From Maribacter aquimaris (GTDB taxonomy: Bacteria; Bacteroidota; Bacteroidia; Flavobacteriales; Flavobacteriaceae), in NCBI RefSeq assembly GCF_014596745.1, contig NZ_JABTCF010000007.1:62001-126000 (forward strand): DNA of 64,000 nt, read 5' to 3'. The position numbers were made by a program, and so were the translations under genes. Shown here piece by piece: positions 19,789 through 28,353 of the stretch. The notes beneath the pieces were generated by a model. The model made no database searches and was not told where the DNA came from. It saw only the letters and a program-made list of their open reading frames with translations. Within the stretch, counting starts at the first letter, position 1; the number at the start of each line of letters is the position of its first letter.

Positions 19789-19814
19789 TCCTCCCCTCCA
19801 TAGGGAGAGGAGGA
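19789..19814. repeat. Intercistronic hairpin
   Basis: An inverted repeat of 11 bases with one mismatch and a very short loop (CTCC arms around ATA, flanked by TCCTCC and GGAGGA). It stands between the anti-sigma-like gene and the downstream outer-membrane gene. There is no T run, so it is not a standard terminator; it may shield or process mRNA. Confidence 0.5.
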
Positions 19815-19844
19815 ATAAGAAAGATAATTATTGATTGATGAATA

Positions 19845-20582
19845 TTAATTGTTCCGGTCAGCAAAGGCCGTTCTGGTCTTAAGGAATTTTTCTTTTAAAG
19901 AATTGAAAATATGTTCACGAAATGACTGATCCAACTCATCCTCTACATCGGTAAGTAAGGCCATTGCATCTACTTTGTTATCTTGAATTAGATTGTTTCG
20001 TAGAATATCGGCCATGGCCATTCGTAAAAGAGAATCAACTTCGGCATCGGTCACCTGAAAATCCGAAGCCTCCAAAAGTTCTACTTGCACAGCCATTTCT
20101 GCGATTTTAGCATTAATAAGTTGATCTGTTTTTACTTTAAGATCAGTCTCCATATTTTTTTTCACCTCTTTAGGTTCCAAGACAGCAACTTGGGTTTCGT
20201 CTTTTATCATTGCTTCTGGTGGTCTAACCCCTGGGCTATCCCCTTTCTGGATTACTTCCTTTTTGACCCCCACCAACTTATCCTCCTCTTTTATCGGCAC
20301 CATCAAATCCTCTTCCTTTTTAGGGACGTTGATTTCCTGGGGCGTTTCTACAACTTGAATTTGTGTTTCCGAAGGGGTCTGACCTCCTTTGAAATAAAGT
20401 GTTGACATAATCAATACCCCAATAAAAACGGCGGCTACACTATACCAGATAAATGTATTCTTTTTCTTGGGAGCAACTACTGGTAGTTGTTCCGACAAGG
20501 TATTCCACGCTCCTTCCGAAGGGGTAATTTCCCTTTCATTCAGTTTCTTCTTTATGTGTTTTTCGAATTTATCGACTTCCAT
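19845..20582 (-). CDS. Probable anti-sigma factor, single-pass membrane protein
   Basis: Protein of 245 residues with a short cytoplasmic N terminus (about 1-40, including FEKHIKKKLNEREITPSE), one membrane segment near residues 44-63, and a charged periplasmic part rich in Lys, Glu, Val and Pro. It overlaps the 3' end of the upstream ECF sigma gene by 14 bases, the classic layout of a sigma factor and its membrane-bound inhibitor. No named anti-sigma domain was recognised, so the role is inferred from topology and context. Confidence 0.7.
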   Translation of the reverse strand: MEVDKFEKHIKKKLNEREITPSEGAWNTLSEQLPVVAPKKKNTFIWYSVAAVFIGVLIMSTLYFKGGQTPSETQIQVVETPQEINVPKKEEDLMVPIKEEDKLVGVKKEVIQKGDSPGVRPPEAMIKDETQVAVLEPKEVKKNMETDLKVKTDQLINAKIAEMAVQVELLEASDFQVTDAEVDSLLRMAMADILRNNLIQDNKVDAMALLTDVEDELDQSFREHIFNSLKEKFLKTRTAFADRNN

Positions 20583-21132
20583 AACCTATTATATTTTGGT
20601 ATTGCAACTGCTCTTGCAACAATTTACGCGCTTTGAACAACTGCGATTTTGAGGTGTTTTCCGAGATCTGCAAAAGTTCCGCTATTTCCTGATGTTTGTA
20701 TCCTTCGACCACATAAAGCACAAAAACCATCTTATATCCTTCTGGCAAGGCATCGATCAGCCTTTGGATATGCTCAACATCCATATCCGTGGAAATGGTA
20801 TTGGTTTCAATTTCATTTCGTTCATACAAATCATCATCATACACCACAAACTGTTGTTTTCGGATGTACGAAATACTTTCCCGTATCATGATCTTGCGAA
20901 TCCACCCCTCGAAACTCCCTTTGAACCCAAAGGATCCCAAGTTTTTAAAAACCTTAAGAAAACCACCGATCATCACGTCTTCGGCAAAGTGCAGATCTTT
21001 GACATATTGCCTACAGACCCCTAACATTTTCGGGGCGAACTTTTCATAAAGTCGCTTCTGCGCTTCCTGATGACCAGCAGCTGCTTTTTTTATGAGTTGT
21101 TTCTCGTTGTTATATATTGTAATGATCTTCAA
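20569..21132 (-). CDS. ECF-type RNA polymerase sigma factor
   Basis: Sigma-70 family factor of 187 residues. Region 2 spans about 15-85 (AAAGHQEAQKRLYEKFAPKML ... FKGSFEGWIRKI), and region 4 about 120-180 with the helix-turn-helix GYKHQEIAELLQISENTSKSQLFKARKLL. The only available start before region 2 is TTG at 21132, because an in-frame stop lies just upstream. It is coupled to the downstream membrane protein that probably controls it. Confidence 0.9.
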   Translation of the reverse strand: MKIITIYNNEKQLIKKAAAGHQEAQKRLYEKFAPKMLGVCRQYVKDLHFAEDVMIGGFLKVFKNLGSFGFKGSFEGWIRKIMIRESISYIRKQQFVVYDDDLYERNEIETNTISTDMDVEHIQRLIDALPEGYKMVFVLYVVEGYKHQEIAELLQISENTSKSQLFKARKLLQEQLQYQNIIGYGSR

Positions 21133-21246
21133 AATGGTTTAATTGGCTTCTATAAAGATAGACGCATAAAGAGGGAAGATAGTTGCCTGGAGAATGAAAA
21201 ATAAAATTATTAAAACATAATTAACTATGTATAAGCTAATTGCAGT

Positions 21247-22224
21247 TTATTTTTTTCTATCAACAACGTAGTTGACCATAAGTTCCAAGGAGTCCCGATA
21301 ATTCGTTTGGGGATAGGTTAACAGTATATCCAATGCGAGTCGTTTAAATTCGTGCATTTTGTTTTCGGCATAATCCAGTCCACCTTGGTCTTTTACGAAT
21401 TGGATTACTTCCTTTACCCGCTTTTTGTCGCGATTGTGGTTTTTGACCGAATTGATCAGCCACTTTTTTTCTGTTTTGGAACAGGTATTGAGTACATGGA
21501 TCAAGGGCAGGGTCATTTTCTGTTCCTTAATATCTATACCTGTGGGTTTCCCAATTTGCTGATTGCCATAATCAAAAAGGTCATCCTTGATCTGAAAGGC
21601 CATTCCACAGTACTCCCCAAATTTCCGGAAGGTTTCCACCTCCTCGGAATCAGGCTTTACCGAACAGGCACCCATACTGCAACAGGCGGCGATCAAGGTT
21701 GCCGTTTTTTGGCGTATGATATCGTAATACACATCCTCAACAATATCCAGTCTCCGGGCTTTTTCGATCTGTAATAATTCCCCCTCGCTCATTTCACGCA
21801 CCGCTACCGAAATAATACGGAGTAGGTCGAAATCGCCATGGTCCAGGGATAACAACAACCCTTTTGAGAAAAGGTAATCCCCTACCAAGACGGCTATTTT
21901 GTTTTTCCACAACGCATTTATAGAGAAAAATCCACGCCGTTTATTACTTTCATCCACAACATCATCGTGCACCAGACTTGCCGTATGTATAAGCTCAATA
22001 ATCGAAGCCCCACGATACGTTCGTTCATTGACCTCCCCATTATTCAATAATTTGGCCGTCAAGAAAACGAACATGGGACGCATCTGTTTCCCCTTACGGT
22101 TGACGATATAATAAGTTATACGGTTCAACAAGGCAACCTTTGAGGACATGGATTCACGGAACTTTTTTTCGAAAAGTTCCATTTCCAGGATAACAGGGTC
22201 TTTTATTTGAGATACTACTTTCAA
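21247..22224 (-). CDS. trans-Polyprenyl diphosphate synthase
   Basis: Prenyltransferase of 325 residues that elongates isoprenoid diphosphates, probably for the menaquinone side chain. It has the two Asp-rich motifs, DDVVDES near residue 92 and DDLFDYG near residue 215, plus GKQMRP and the LxH segment (ELIHTASLVHDD). The start appears to be TTG at 22224, giving LKVVSQIKDP, the usual opening of this family as I remember it. Chain length cannot be read. Confidence 0.88.
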   Translation of the reverse strand: MKVVSQIKDPVILEMELFEKKFRESMSSKVALLNRITYYIVNRKGKQMRPMFVFLTAKLLNNGEVNERTYRGASIIELIHTASLVHDDVVDESNKRRGFFSINALWKNKIAVLVGDYLFSKGLLLSLDHGDFDLLRIISVAVREMSEGELLQIEKARRLDIVEDVYYDIIRQKTATLIAACCSMGACSVKPDSEEVETFRKFGEYCGMAFQIKDDLFDYGNQQIGKPTGIDIKEQKMTLPLIHVLNTCSKTEKKWLINSVKNHNRDKKRVKEVIQFVKDQGGLDYAENKMHEFKRLALDILLTYPQTNYRDSLELMVNYVVDRKK

Positions 22225-22413
22225 GTAAATTTGCTTTATTGTCCCACTTGGTTAGGTGGTTAAATTTAGGGAAAATTAAAAGGATATAGCGCACGTTTTT
22301 GTGACAGGGGCACTTTTAACAATAAGTACATCACAATCAATCTGTTACTGACCACAAAATTTTAGATCTTTTTTTGGCCTACGGGGTGGACCCACCGATG
22401 ATGATGCCCTCTT

Positions 22414-23460
22414 CTAAATCTTATTCGCCAGTTGGCCACAGGCCGCATCAATATCCTTTCCACGGGAACGACGTACGGTAACGGTAATCCCTTTACGCTC
22501 GAGGGTTGCTACATACATCTCAATGGCTTTGTCGTTTGCTTGTTGAAATTGACCATCATCAATAGGATTGTACTCTATCAAATTTACTTTTGAAGGGGCG
22601 AAACGACAGAATTGAACCAAGGCGTCCGCATCTTTTTGACTATCATTTATCCCTTTCCAGACTACATATTCATAGGTAATCCTGTTTTTGGTCTTACTAT
22701 ACCAATATTGTAAAGCTTCCCGTAGATCGGCCAAATTCATGGTAGCATTGAATGGCATTATCGAGGTGCGGATTTCATCTATGGCAGAATGCAAGGAAAC
22801 GGCCAGATTGAATTTCACCTCCTCGTCAGCCATTCTTTTGATCATTTTGGGCACACCGGAAGTAGAAACAGTGATTCTTTTGGGGGACATCCCCAAACCT
22901 TCCGGGGAAGTTATCTTATCAATGGCCTTAAGCACGTTGTTGTAATTCATCAATGGTTCACCCATTCCCATAAACACAATATTGCTTAACGGTCGGTCAA
23001 AATATAAACGACTTTCATTATCTATGGCAACCACTTGATCATAAATCTCATCAGGATTTAAATTCCGCATACGTTTTAACCTGGATGTGGCACAAAACTT
23101 ACAATCCAAACTACATCCAACTTGACTGGAGACACAGGCCGTTGTCCTGGATTTTGTGGGAATAAGTACGGACTCTACCACTAGATCATCATGTAAACGG
23201 ACCGCATTTTTTATGGTACCGTCCGAACTCCGTTGTATTTGGTCTACCTTAATGTGGTTGATTACAAAATTGGAAGTCAAAAGATCACGGGTTTCCTTCG
23301 AAATATTGGTCATAACATCAAAGGTATGGGCAGACTTTTGCCATAGCCATTCGTAGACTTGATTGCCACGAAACGCCTTATCGCCATTATTGACGAAAAA
23401 CTCGCGCAATTGGTCTAAGGTCAATGCCCTTATATCCTTCTTTTGGGTTTTCTCTTCCAT
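22414..23460 (-). CDS. rlmN: Dual-specificity 23S rRNA/tRNA (adenine-C2) methyltransferase RlmN
   Basis: Radical SAM enzyme that methylates C2 of A2503 in 23S rRNA and A37 in certain tRNAs. With the ATG at 23460 it has 348 residues. The radical SAM cluster motif is CSLDCKFC; other segments are GEPLMNYNNV and SLHSAIDEIRTSIMPFN, with a C-terminal Cys in DIDAACGQL. An in-frame ATG at 23493 lies inside the queA terminator hairpin, so I reject it. Confidence 0.94.
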   Translation of the reverse strand: MEEKTQKKDIRALTLDQLREFFVNNGDKAFRGNQVYEWLWQKSAHTFDVMTNISKETRDLLTSNFVINHIKVDQIQRSSDGTIKNAVRLHDDLVVESVLIPTKSRTTACVSSQVGCSLDCKFCATSRLKRMRNLNPDEIYDQVVAIDNESRLYFDRPLSNIVFMGMGEPLMNYNNVLKAIDKITSPEGLGMSPKRITVSTSGVPKMIKRMADEEVKFNLAVSLHSAIDEIRTSIMPFNATMNLADLREALQYWYSKTKNRITYEYVVWKGINDSQKDADALVQFCRFAPSKVNLIEYNPIDDGQFQQANDKAIEMYVATLERKGITVTVRRSRGKDIDAACGQLANKI

Positions 23461-23481
23461 TTGATTAAGGTAGAAAAATAG

Positions 23482-23520
23482 AAAATCCCACATTCAATAT
23501 TCATCGCAAAGTGGGATTTT
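23482..23520 (-). terminator. Intrinsic terminator after queA
   Basis: Perfect 10-base arms AAAATCCCAC and GTGGGATTTT with a 19-base loop, followed on the minus strand by a T-rich stretch. It separates queA from rlmN. Confidence 0.7.
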
Positions 23521-23569
23521 ACTATTCGGTATCTATTTAATTTCCGCTACTGCGGAAGTGCTCTCCTGA

Positions 23570-24619
23570 TTATAAAATCAACATGGCATCACCATAAGAA
23601 TAAAACTTATAGCCTTCCATAATCGCTTCCTTATATGCCTTCTTCATTAAATCGTGCCCCACAAAAGCAGAAACCATCATCAATAATGTGGATTTTGGCA
23701 AGTGAAAGTTGGTTATCATACAAGTCGCAATACTGAATTCATAGGGTGGGAATATGAATTTGTTCGTCCAACCATTAAAGGTATTCAGTGTATGCACCGA
23801 GGAAACAGCACTTTCCAAACCACGCATGGCGGTAGTACCTACGGCACATACCTTTCTTTTATTGGTTTTTGCGGAATTCACTATCTCAGTTGCTTTTTCG
23901 TCAATGATCAGCTCTTCGCTATCCATTTTATGTTTGGAAAGATCCTCAACCTCTACCGGATTGAAAGTACCCAGACCAACATGTAAGGTAACCTCGGCAA
24001 AATCGATTCCCTTGATTTCCAATCGTTTCAAAAGGTGTTTGGAAAAATGAAGCCCTGCAGTAGGTGCTGCAACGGCTCCTTCATGTTTTGCATAAATGGT
24101 TTGGTAACGGTCTTCATCTTCTGGCTCAACATCCCTTTTAATGTACTTTGGCAATGGGGTTTCACCCAATTCCTTAAGTTTTCTTCTAAAATCCGTGTAG
24201 GAACCATCATATAAAAAACGTAACGTTCTTCCCCTAGAGGTAGTATTATCGATAACTTCCGCAACCAAACTCTCGTCTTCCCCGAAATACAGTTTATTTC
24301 CAATACGGATTTTACGTGCCGGATCGACCAAAACATCCCAAAGACGTTGTTCTTCGTTCAATTCCCTTAAAAGGAACACTTCAATACGCGCACCCGTTTT
24401 CTCTTTATTACCATATAATCTTGCAGGGAAAACCTTGGTATTGTTCAATACCATTACATCCCCTTCATCAAAATAATTAATAAGGTCCTTGAACATTTTA
24501 TGTTCGATTTTCCCCGTTTCCCGGTGTATGACCATTAGTTTGGATTCGTCCCTGTTTTCAGAAGGATACTCGGCCAACAATTCTTTTGGAAGTTCAAAAT
24601 TAAAGTGTGATAATTTCAT
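23570..24619 (-). CDS. queA: S-adenosylmethionine:tRNA ribosyltransferase-isomerase
   Basis: Queuosine pathway enzyme that transfers and isomerises the ribosyl moiety of SAM onto 7-aminomethyl-7-deazaguanine in tRNA, giving epoxyqueuosine. It has 349 residues, with [38 protein letters not shown]-like [14 protein letters not shown], and [15 protein letters not shown]. Start ATG at 24619. It lies between aroA and rlmN on the same strand, followed by its own terminator. Confidence 0.95.
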   Translation of the reverse strand: MKLSHFNFELPKELLAEYPSENRDESKLMVIHRETGKIEHKMFKDLINYFDEGDVMVLNNTKVFPARLYGNKEKTGARIEVFLLRELNEEQRLWDVLVDPARKIRIGNKLYFGEDESLVAEVIDNTTSRGRTLRFLYDGSYTDFRRKLKELGETPLPKYIKRDVEPEDEDRYQTIYAKHEGAVAAPTAGLHFSKHLLKRLEIKGIDFAEVTLHVGLGTFNPVEVEDLSKHKMDSEELIIDEKATEIVNSAKTNKRKVCAVGTTAMRGLESAVSSVHTLNTFNGWTNKFIFPPYEFSIATCMITNFHLPKSTLLMMVSAFVGHDLMKKAYKEAIMEGYKFYSYGDAMLIL

Positions 24620-24717
24620 ATAGTGTACGTATTGTATTTTTTTTTGGCAATTTTAGCGGCTGCAAATATACGACCTCGAAATAGGGGTTGTCAAGTAAAA
24701 CGATGATTAAATGACAA

Positions 24718-25947
24718 TTATAGTTCCCGAGCCTGAAAACCCAGTTTTTTAAGGTCTTTCCAAAAATCGGGATAGGATTTTGAAACCACTTCGGCATCAT
24801 TGACCACAAAGGAGGTTTTTAGTGCCAATGGCGCAAAGGCCATGGCCATTCTATGATCGTTATAGGTATCTACAGCCACCTCCGATATTAAATCAAAGGA
24901 AGGCTGCAATAGGAGTGCCCTATCGGTAACCGCTACCTTAGCGCCAAATTTTGATAATTCGGCCTTCATGGCCTCTAACCTATCGGTTTCCTTGATCTTT
25001 AAGGTATGCAATCCCGTCAACTCACAGCCCATACCCAATCCCAAACAGGTAACCGCAATCGTTTGGGCTATATCGGGTGCATTGGCCAAATCACAGGTAA
25101 AAGATCCAAGTTGATGATTCCGTGCCTTTTTTAAGACAATTGAATCTGCCGTGAACGTTGTTTCAACCCCGAAATCGGTATAAATCCCGGCAAGAACACG
25201 ATCACCTTGCAAACTATCGTTCTTATAGGACCCCAACTGTATTTCGGAACCCACCCCACTTAAGGCGACAATACTGTAAAAATACGAGGCTGAACTCCAA
25301 TCCGATTCCACAACCAATGCTATGGGCTCTACTTCCTTCATTGGGGAGACTTTTATGGTGTTCCCCTCAAATGATGTTTGTACCCCTATTTGGTTTAATA
25401 ACCCTAAGGTCATTTTTATATAAGGAACAGAGGTTATCTTACCGACCAACTCCATTTGCAAACCATTTTCCAAGCTGGGGGCAATCAACAAAAGTGAAGA
25501 AATATATTGGCTACTGATATCCGCAGGAAGACTCACCTTGCTCTCCGTTAATTTTTTACCCTGAATCACAATCGGGGGATATCCTTCTTTATCGATGTAT
25601 TCAATATCGGCACCAAGACTGATCAAAGCATCGACCAAGATTTTCACCGGTCTTTCCTTCATTCGCTTGGAACCGGTCAAAACAATATTTTTACCCTCCT
25701 GGGAAGCAAAATAACCGGTTAAAAAACGCATTGCGGTTCCTGCATGGTGAATATCGACCTCCCCATTCTCTATGGCAAGTCCCTTTTGCATAACCTCCGC
25801 ATCGTCCGAATTGGAACGATTACGGATTGAAATACCCGAATATAAGGCCTGTAACAGCAAAGCCCTGTTCGACTCACTTTTTGAACCTGTAATCTGGATA
25901 CTGGATTTTACGATATTCCCTGACGGACCAATTAGGTGTAACTTCAA
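24718..25947 (-). CDS. aroA: 3-Phosphoshikimate 1-carboxyvinyltransferase (EPSP synthase)
   Basis: Shikimate pathway enzyme joining phosphoenolpyruvate to shikimate 3-phosphate on the route to chorismate. It has 409 residues, with the N-terminal GSKSESNRALLLQ, the HAGTAMRFLTG phosphate-binding segment, and a late KETDRLEAMKAEL and DTYNDHRMAMAFAPLAL. The start is TTG at 25947; no ATG or GTG is available in frame upstream before the mazG-like stop. It is separate from the aromatic operon at 34-38 kb. Confidence 0.94.
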   Translation of the reverse strand: MKLHLIGPSGNIVKSSIQITGSKSESNRALLLQALYSGISIRNRSNSDDAEVMQKGLAIENGEVDIHHAGTAMRFLTGYFASQEGKNIVLTGSKRMKERPVKILVDALISLGADIEYIDKEGYPPIVIQGKKLTESKVSLPADISSQYISSLLLIAPSLENGLQMELVGKITSVPYIKMTLGLLNQIGVQTSFEGNTIKVSPMKEVEPIALVVESDWSSASYFYSIVALSGVGSEIQLGSYKNDSLQGDRVLAGIYTDFGVETTFTADSIVLKKARNHQLGSFTCDLANAPDIAQTIAVTCLGLGMGCELTGLHTLKIKETDRLEAMKAELSKFGAKVAVTDRALLLQPSFDLISEVAVDTYNDHRMAMAFAPLALKTSFVVNDAEVVSKSYPDFWKDLKKLGFQAREL

Positions 25948-25984
25948 GTTGTATGGTTTTTTTATAGAAGCCTCAAATATACTA

Positions 25985-26311
25985 TTATTTGAGTTTTTCG
26001 TTGTTTTGATGCCTATCGTGGTCCCGCTTGGTCTTTATATCCATTTTTTTATCAAAAGCAGCTTCTAAATCTATCCCCGTTTGGTTGGCCAAACACAGGA
26101 CCACAAAAAGTACATCGGCCAACTCTTCCCCAAGATCCTTGTCCTTGTCCGATTCCTTTTCACTCTGCTCGCCATATCGCCGGGCGATGATCCGGGCTAC
26201 CTCCCCTACTTCCTCTGTGAGTTGGGCCATATTGGTCAGTTCGTTAAAATAACGAACACCATGCTCTTTGATCCAATTATCTACCTCCTGTTGTGCTTTC
26301 TGTATTCCCAT
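25985..26311 (-). CDS. MazG-like nucleotide pyrophosphohydrolase
   Basis: Small all-helical NTP pyrophosphohydrolase of 108 residues. The acidic metal-binding motifs are EEVGEVARII near residue 32 and GEELADVLFV near residue 61, matching the EExxE...ExxD pattern of the MazG/iMazG superfamily. It probably cleans non-canonical or damaged nucleotides. Its start overlaps the end of the upstream DUF3857 gene by 35 bases, and aroA follows. Confidence 0.85.
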   Translation of the reverse strand: MGIQKAQQEVDNWIKEHGVRYFNELTNMAQLTEEVGEVARIIARRYGEQSEKESDKDKDLGEELADVLFVVLCLANQTGIDLEAAFDKKMDIKTKRDHDRHQNNEKLK

Positions 26312-28334
26312 TGCCTTCTTCTTTGGACAAAACTACTTTTTCTAACTGTTTTTCAATAATAGATTTGTAATAATTCTTGAGAATGGTATAGTTTTTAGCT
26401 TGGACAATAGGCACATTCATCTGTTCTTCAACGTATAATTGCACGGAATTCCCGTTGACCCCCAACCTATAGACGAAACTTCCCTGTTCTTCGGGCATTA
26501 CCAATCTAATGCCCTCTGGTATATAAGTTACCTGATAACCTTCAGGGATATCTATTTTAATCCTATACTTTTTTTTGACTGGATACGTGAAATCTATAGG
26601 ATATACCCGTTTCTCCAACTTAAAGGGATTTTCTTTCCTGGCAAACCATAATAGTGGGGAAAAATAGATCTTATCCCCTATAAACTCAACCAGATCATCT
26701 CCATAAAAATGAAAATTCTCCATTACGGGTTTGCCTATATTGAGTTTATCCTTAATCGAATATTCAGAAATCTCTATGCCATTATAATTTTCCTCCAACT
26801 TCCCTAGATAACTTTCCTCATCCATGGCCTCATAAGAATTCCTGAATATGTACGCCGCATAATCATCTTCCAAAACCCTTCTTAATGCCCCATTCAATTC
26901 ACCCGTGTCCGATAATTCGGCATCGAGCATTATCATCTCATTTGCTCCAATTTTAGGCGATAGGGAGAATTCCTTTGAAGAACCATTTTCATCTACAGCA
27001 CGTCCTAACCAATTTAATGCCCTAGTGGGTAACAGATTAGGTTTTGCAAATTTATTCGTAGCATCGAGAAGAATAGTACTGCCATTAATTTCCACTGAGG
27101 CCGCCACATAATTAAAACCTTCCAACGTAGGAAATATGGGTATGCCATGGCTTCTAGTGCTGATCAAAATAGGATTGACCTTCAAACCAGCTGCGCGAAG
27201 CATTCCTACCAAAATCAAGTTGATATCCGCTATATTACCTGTCTTTGAATCATAAGCCTTCTTTACCCCCTCATCAGAAGTATAACCATAATTCCCGTTC
27301 CAGTTCATTCTGTTTTTCACATATTGGTAAATGGCTATCATTTTATCCTCATTCGTTGTCTTGCCCTGAAGCAAAGTATTCAGATCATCTTTGAAGTATC
27401 TAGACGTATTCAACTGTCCACCAAAGGTTTCAAAATCATAAATCTTCTTGACAACCTTTTCCCAATCACTGGTGTAATTCTGAATGGTTGAATTTGGGAA
27501 CTTGGTATACTGTAGTTCAAATTTAATTGAGCTTCTATAATTGTTGATATTGTTGACATAGGGCTCTTCCTTCAACGCCGGAACATTATTCATTCTAATC
27601 AAAGAAACATTTTCAAAGAAGTCAACCGAAGAACTTGAAATAGAGGTCCCCATGGCATTAAACCCTCCACGTGAAGTCCTATTGGTCGATGTAAAACTTA
27701 CACTTCCCGACCCTCTGGACTTTTGAATATCGAAAAACAAATACCCCTTGGTACGCTCATTAAATACAAAGTACTCAGGTATGGTCACTTCTATCTCTTG
27801 TTGAACAATAGGAATATCATATTGCAGTAGGATTTCATCAATATTGTAGCTAAAGGGTGAAGAAATCCTATATTGATATTCGATTACACTACCTTCCTTT
27901 AAATTAGGCATAGTGAACTTTTTGTGAAGCCTATATTTATTTACTTCCTCACTAAAGACATCCTTTTTATCCAATTTGGATTTAACAATCTTACCTTTCT
28001 CTAAATTATAGGTAACCGCCTTTATTGCCCCAAGTGACTCACGATCGGAACCTGACTGATAGAGGCTCTCCGAGATTGTTCCATATTCAAAGCCTTCCGC
28101 AGAGAATATTTTTATACGTTCATAAACACTTTTATCTACACGAAAACCAACACCCTTAACGTAATCATAGGTTATATCCACTTTCCGATAAGTGACCACC
28201 GCCGATGCCGCTGGATCCTTTACATATTCTTTTTGCGCCAGTTCCTCTTTGGTGATATCACCAAATTTTGGTTCCTGTGCAAAAACGTTCATAAAAAAAA
28301 GACCTGTGACTAATAAAATAAAATTGGTACGCAT
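26277..28334 (-). CDS. DUF3857/transglutaminase-like exported protein without catalytic Cys
   Basis: Secreted protein of 685 residues with a signal peptide ending near residue 19. It has an N-terminal DUF3857 beta domain, a central transglutaminase-like domain (about 290-430), and a C-terminal beta region. Where active relatives read GDCKD the sequence reads GNIAD, and the expected HV segment reads NYV, so the Cys and His of the triad are missing while an Asp in LLDAT remains. It is probably a non-enzymatic binding or surface protein. It sits directly downstream of an intact-looking paralogue. Confidence 0.82.
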   Translation of the reverse strand: MRTNFILLVTGLFFMNVFAQEPKFGDITKEELAQKEYVKDPAASAVVTYRKVDITYDYVKGVGFRVDKSVYERIKIFSAEGFEYGTISESLYQSGSDRESLGAIKAVTYNLEKGKIVKSKLDKKDVFSEEVNKYRLHKKFTMPNLKEGSVIEYQYRISSPFSYNIDEILLQYDIPIVQQEIEVTIPEYFVFNERTKGYLFFDIQKSRGSGSVSFTSTNRTSRGGFNAMGTSISSSSVDFFENVSLIRMNNVPALKEEPYVNNINNYRSSIKFELQYTKFPNSTIQNYTSDWEKVVKKIYDFETFGGQLNTSRYFKDDLNTLLQGKTTNEDKMIAIYQYVKNRMNWNGNYGYTSDEGVKKAYDSKTGNIADINLILVGMLRAAGLKVNPILISTRSHGIPIFPTLEGFNYVAASVEINGSTILLDATNKFAKPNLLPTRALNWLGRAVDENGSSKEFSLSPKIGANEMIMLDAELSDTGELNGALRRVLEDDYAAYIFRNSYEAMDEESYLGKLEENYNGIEISEYSIKDKLNIGKPVMENFHFYGDDLVEFIGDKIYFSPLLWFARKENPFKLEKRVYPIDFTYPVKKKYRIKIDIPEGYQVTYIPEGIRLVMPEEQGSFVYRLGVNGNSVQLYVEEQMNVPIVQAKNYTILKNYYKSIIEKQLEKVVLSKEEGNGNTESTTGGR

Positions 28335-28353
28335 AATGTAATGTGCTTAATAT

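Noticed and set aside
22376-22410. GGTGG/CCACC hairpin after rlmN as a terminator
   Set aside because: No T run follows on the minus strand, and the stem is short.
24028-24336. 102-residue frame inside queA
   Set aside because: It is an alternate frame of queA on the same strand without family features.
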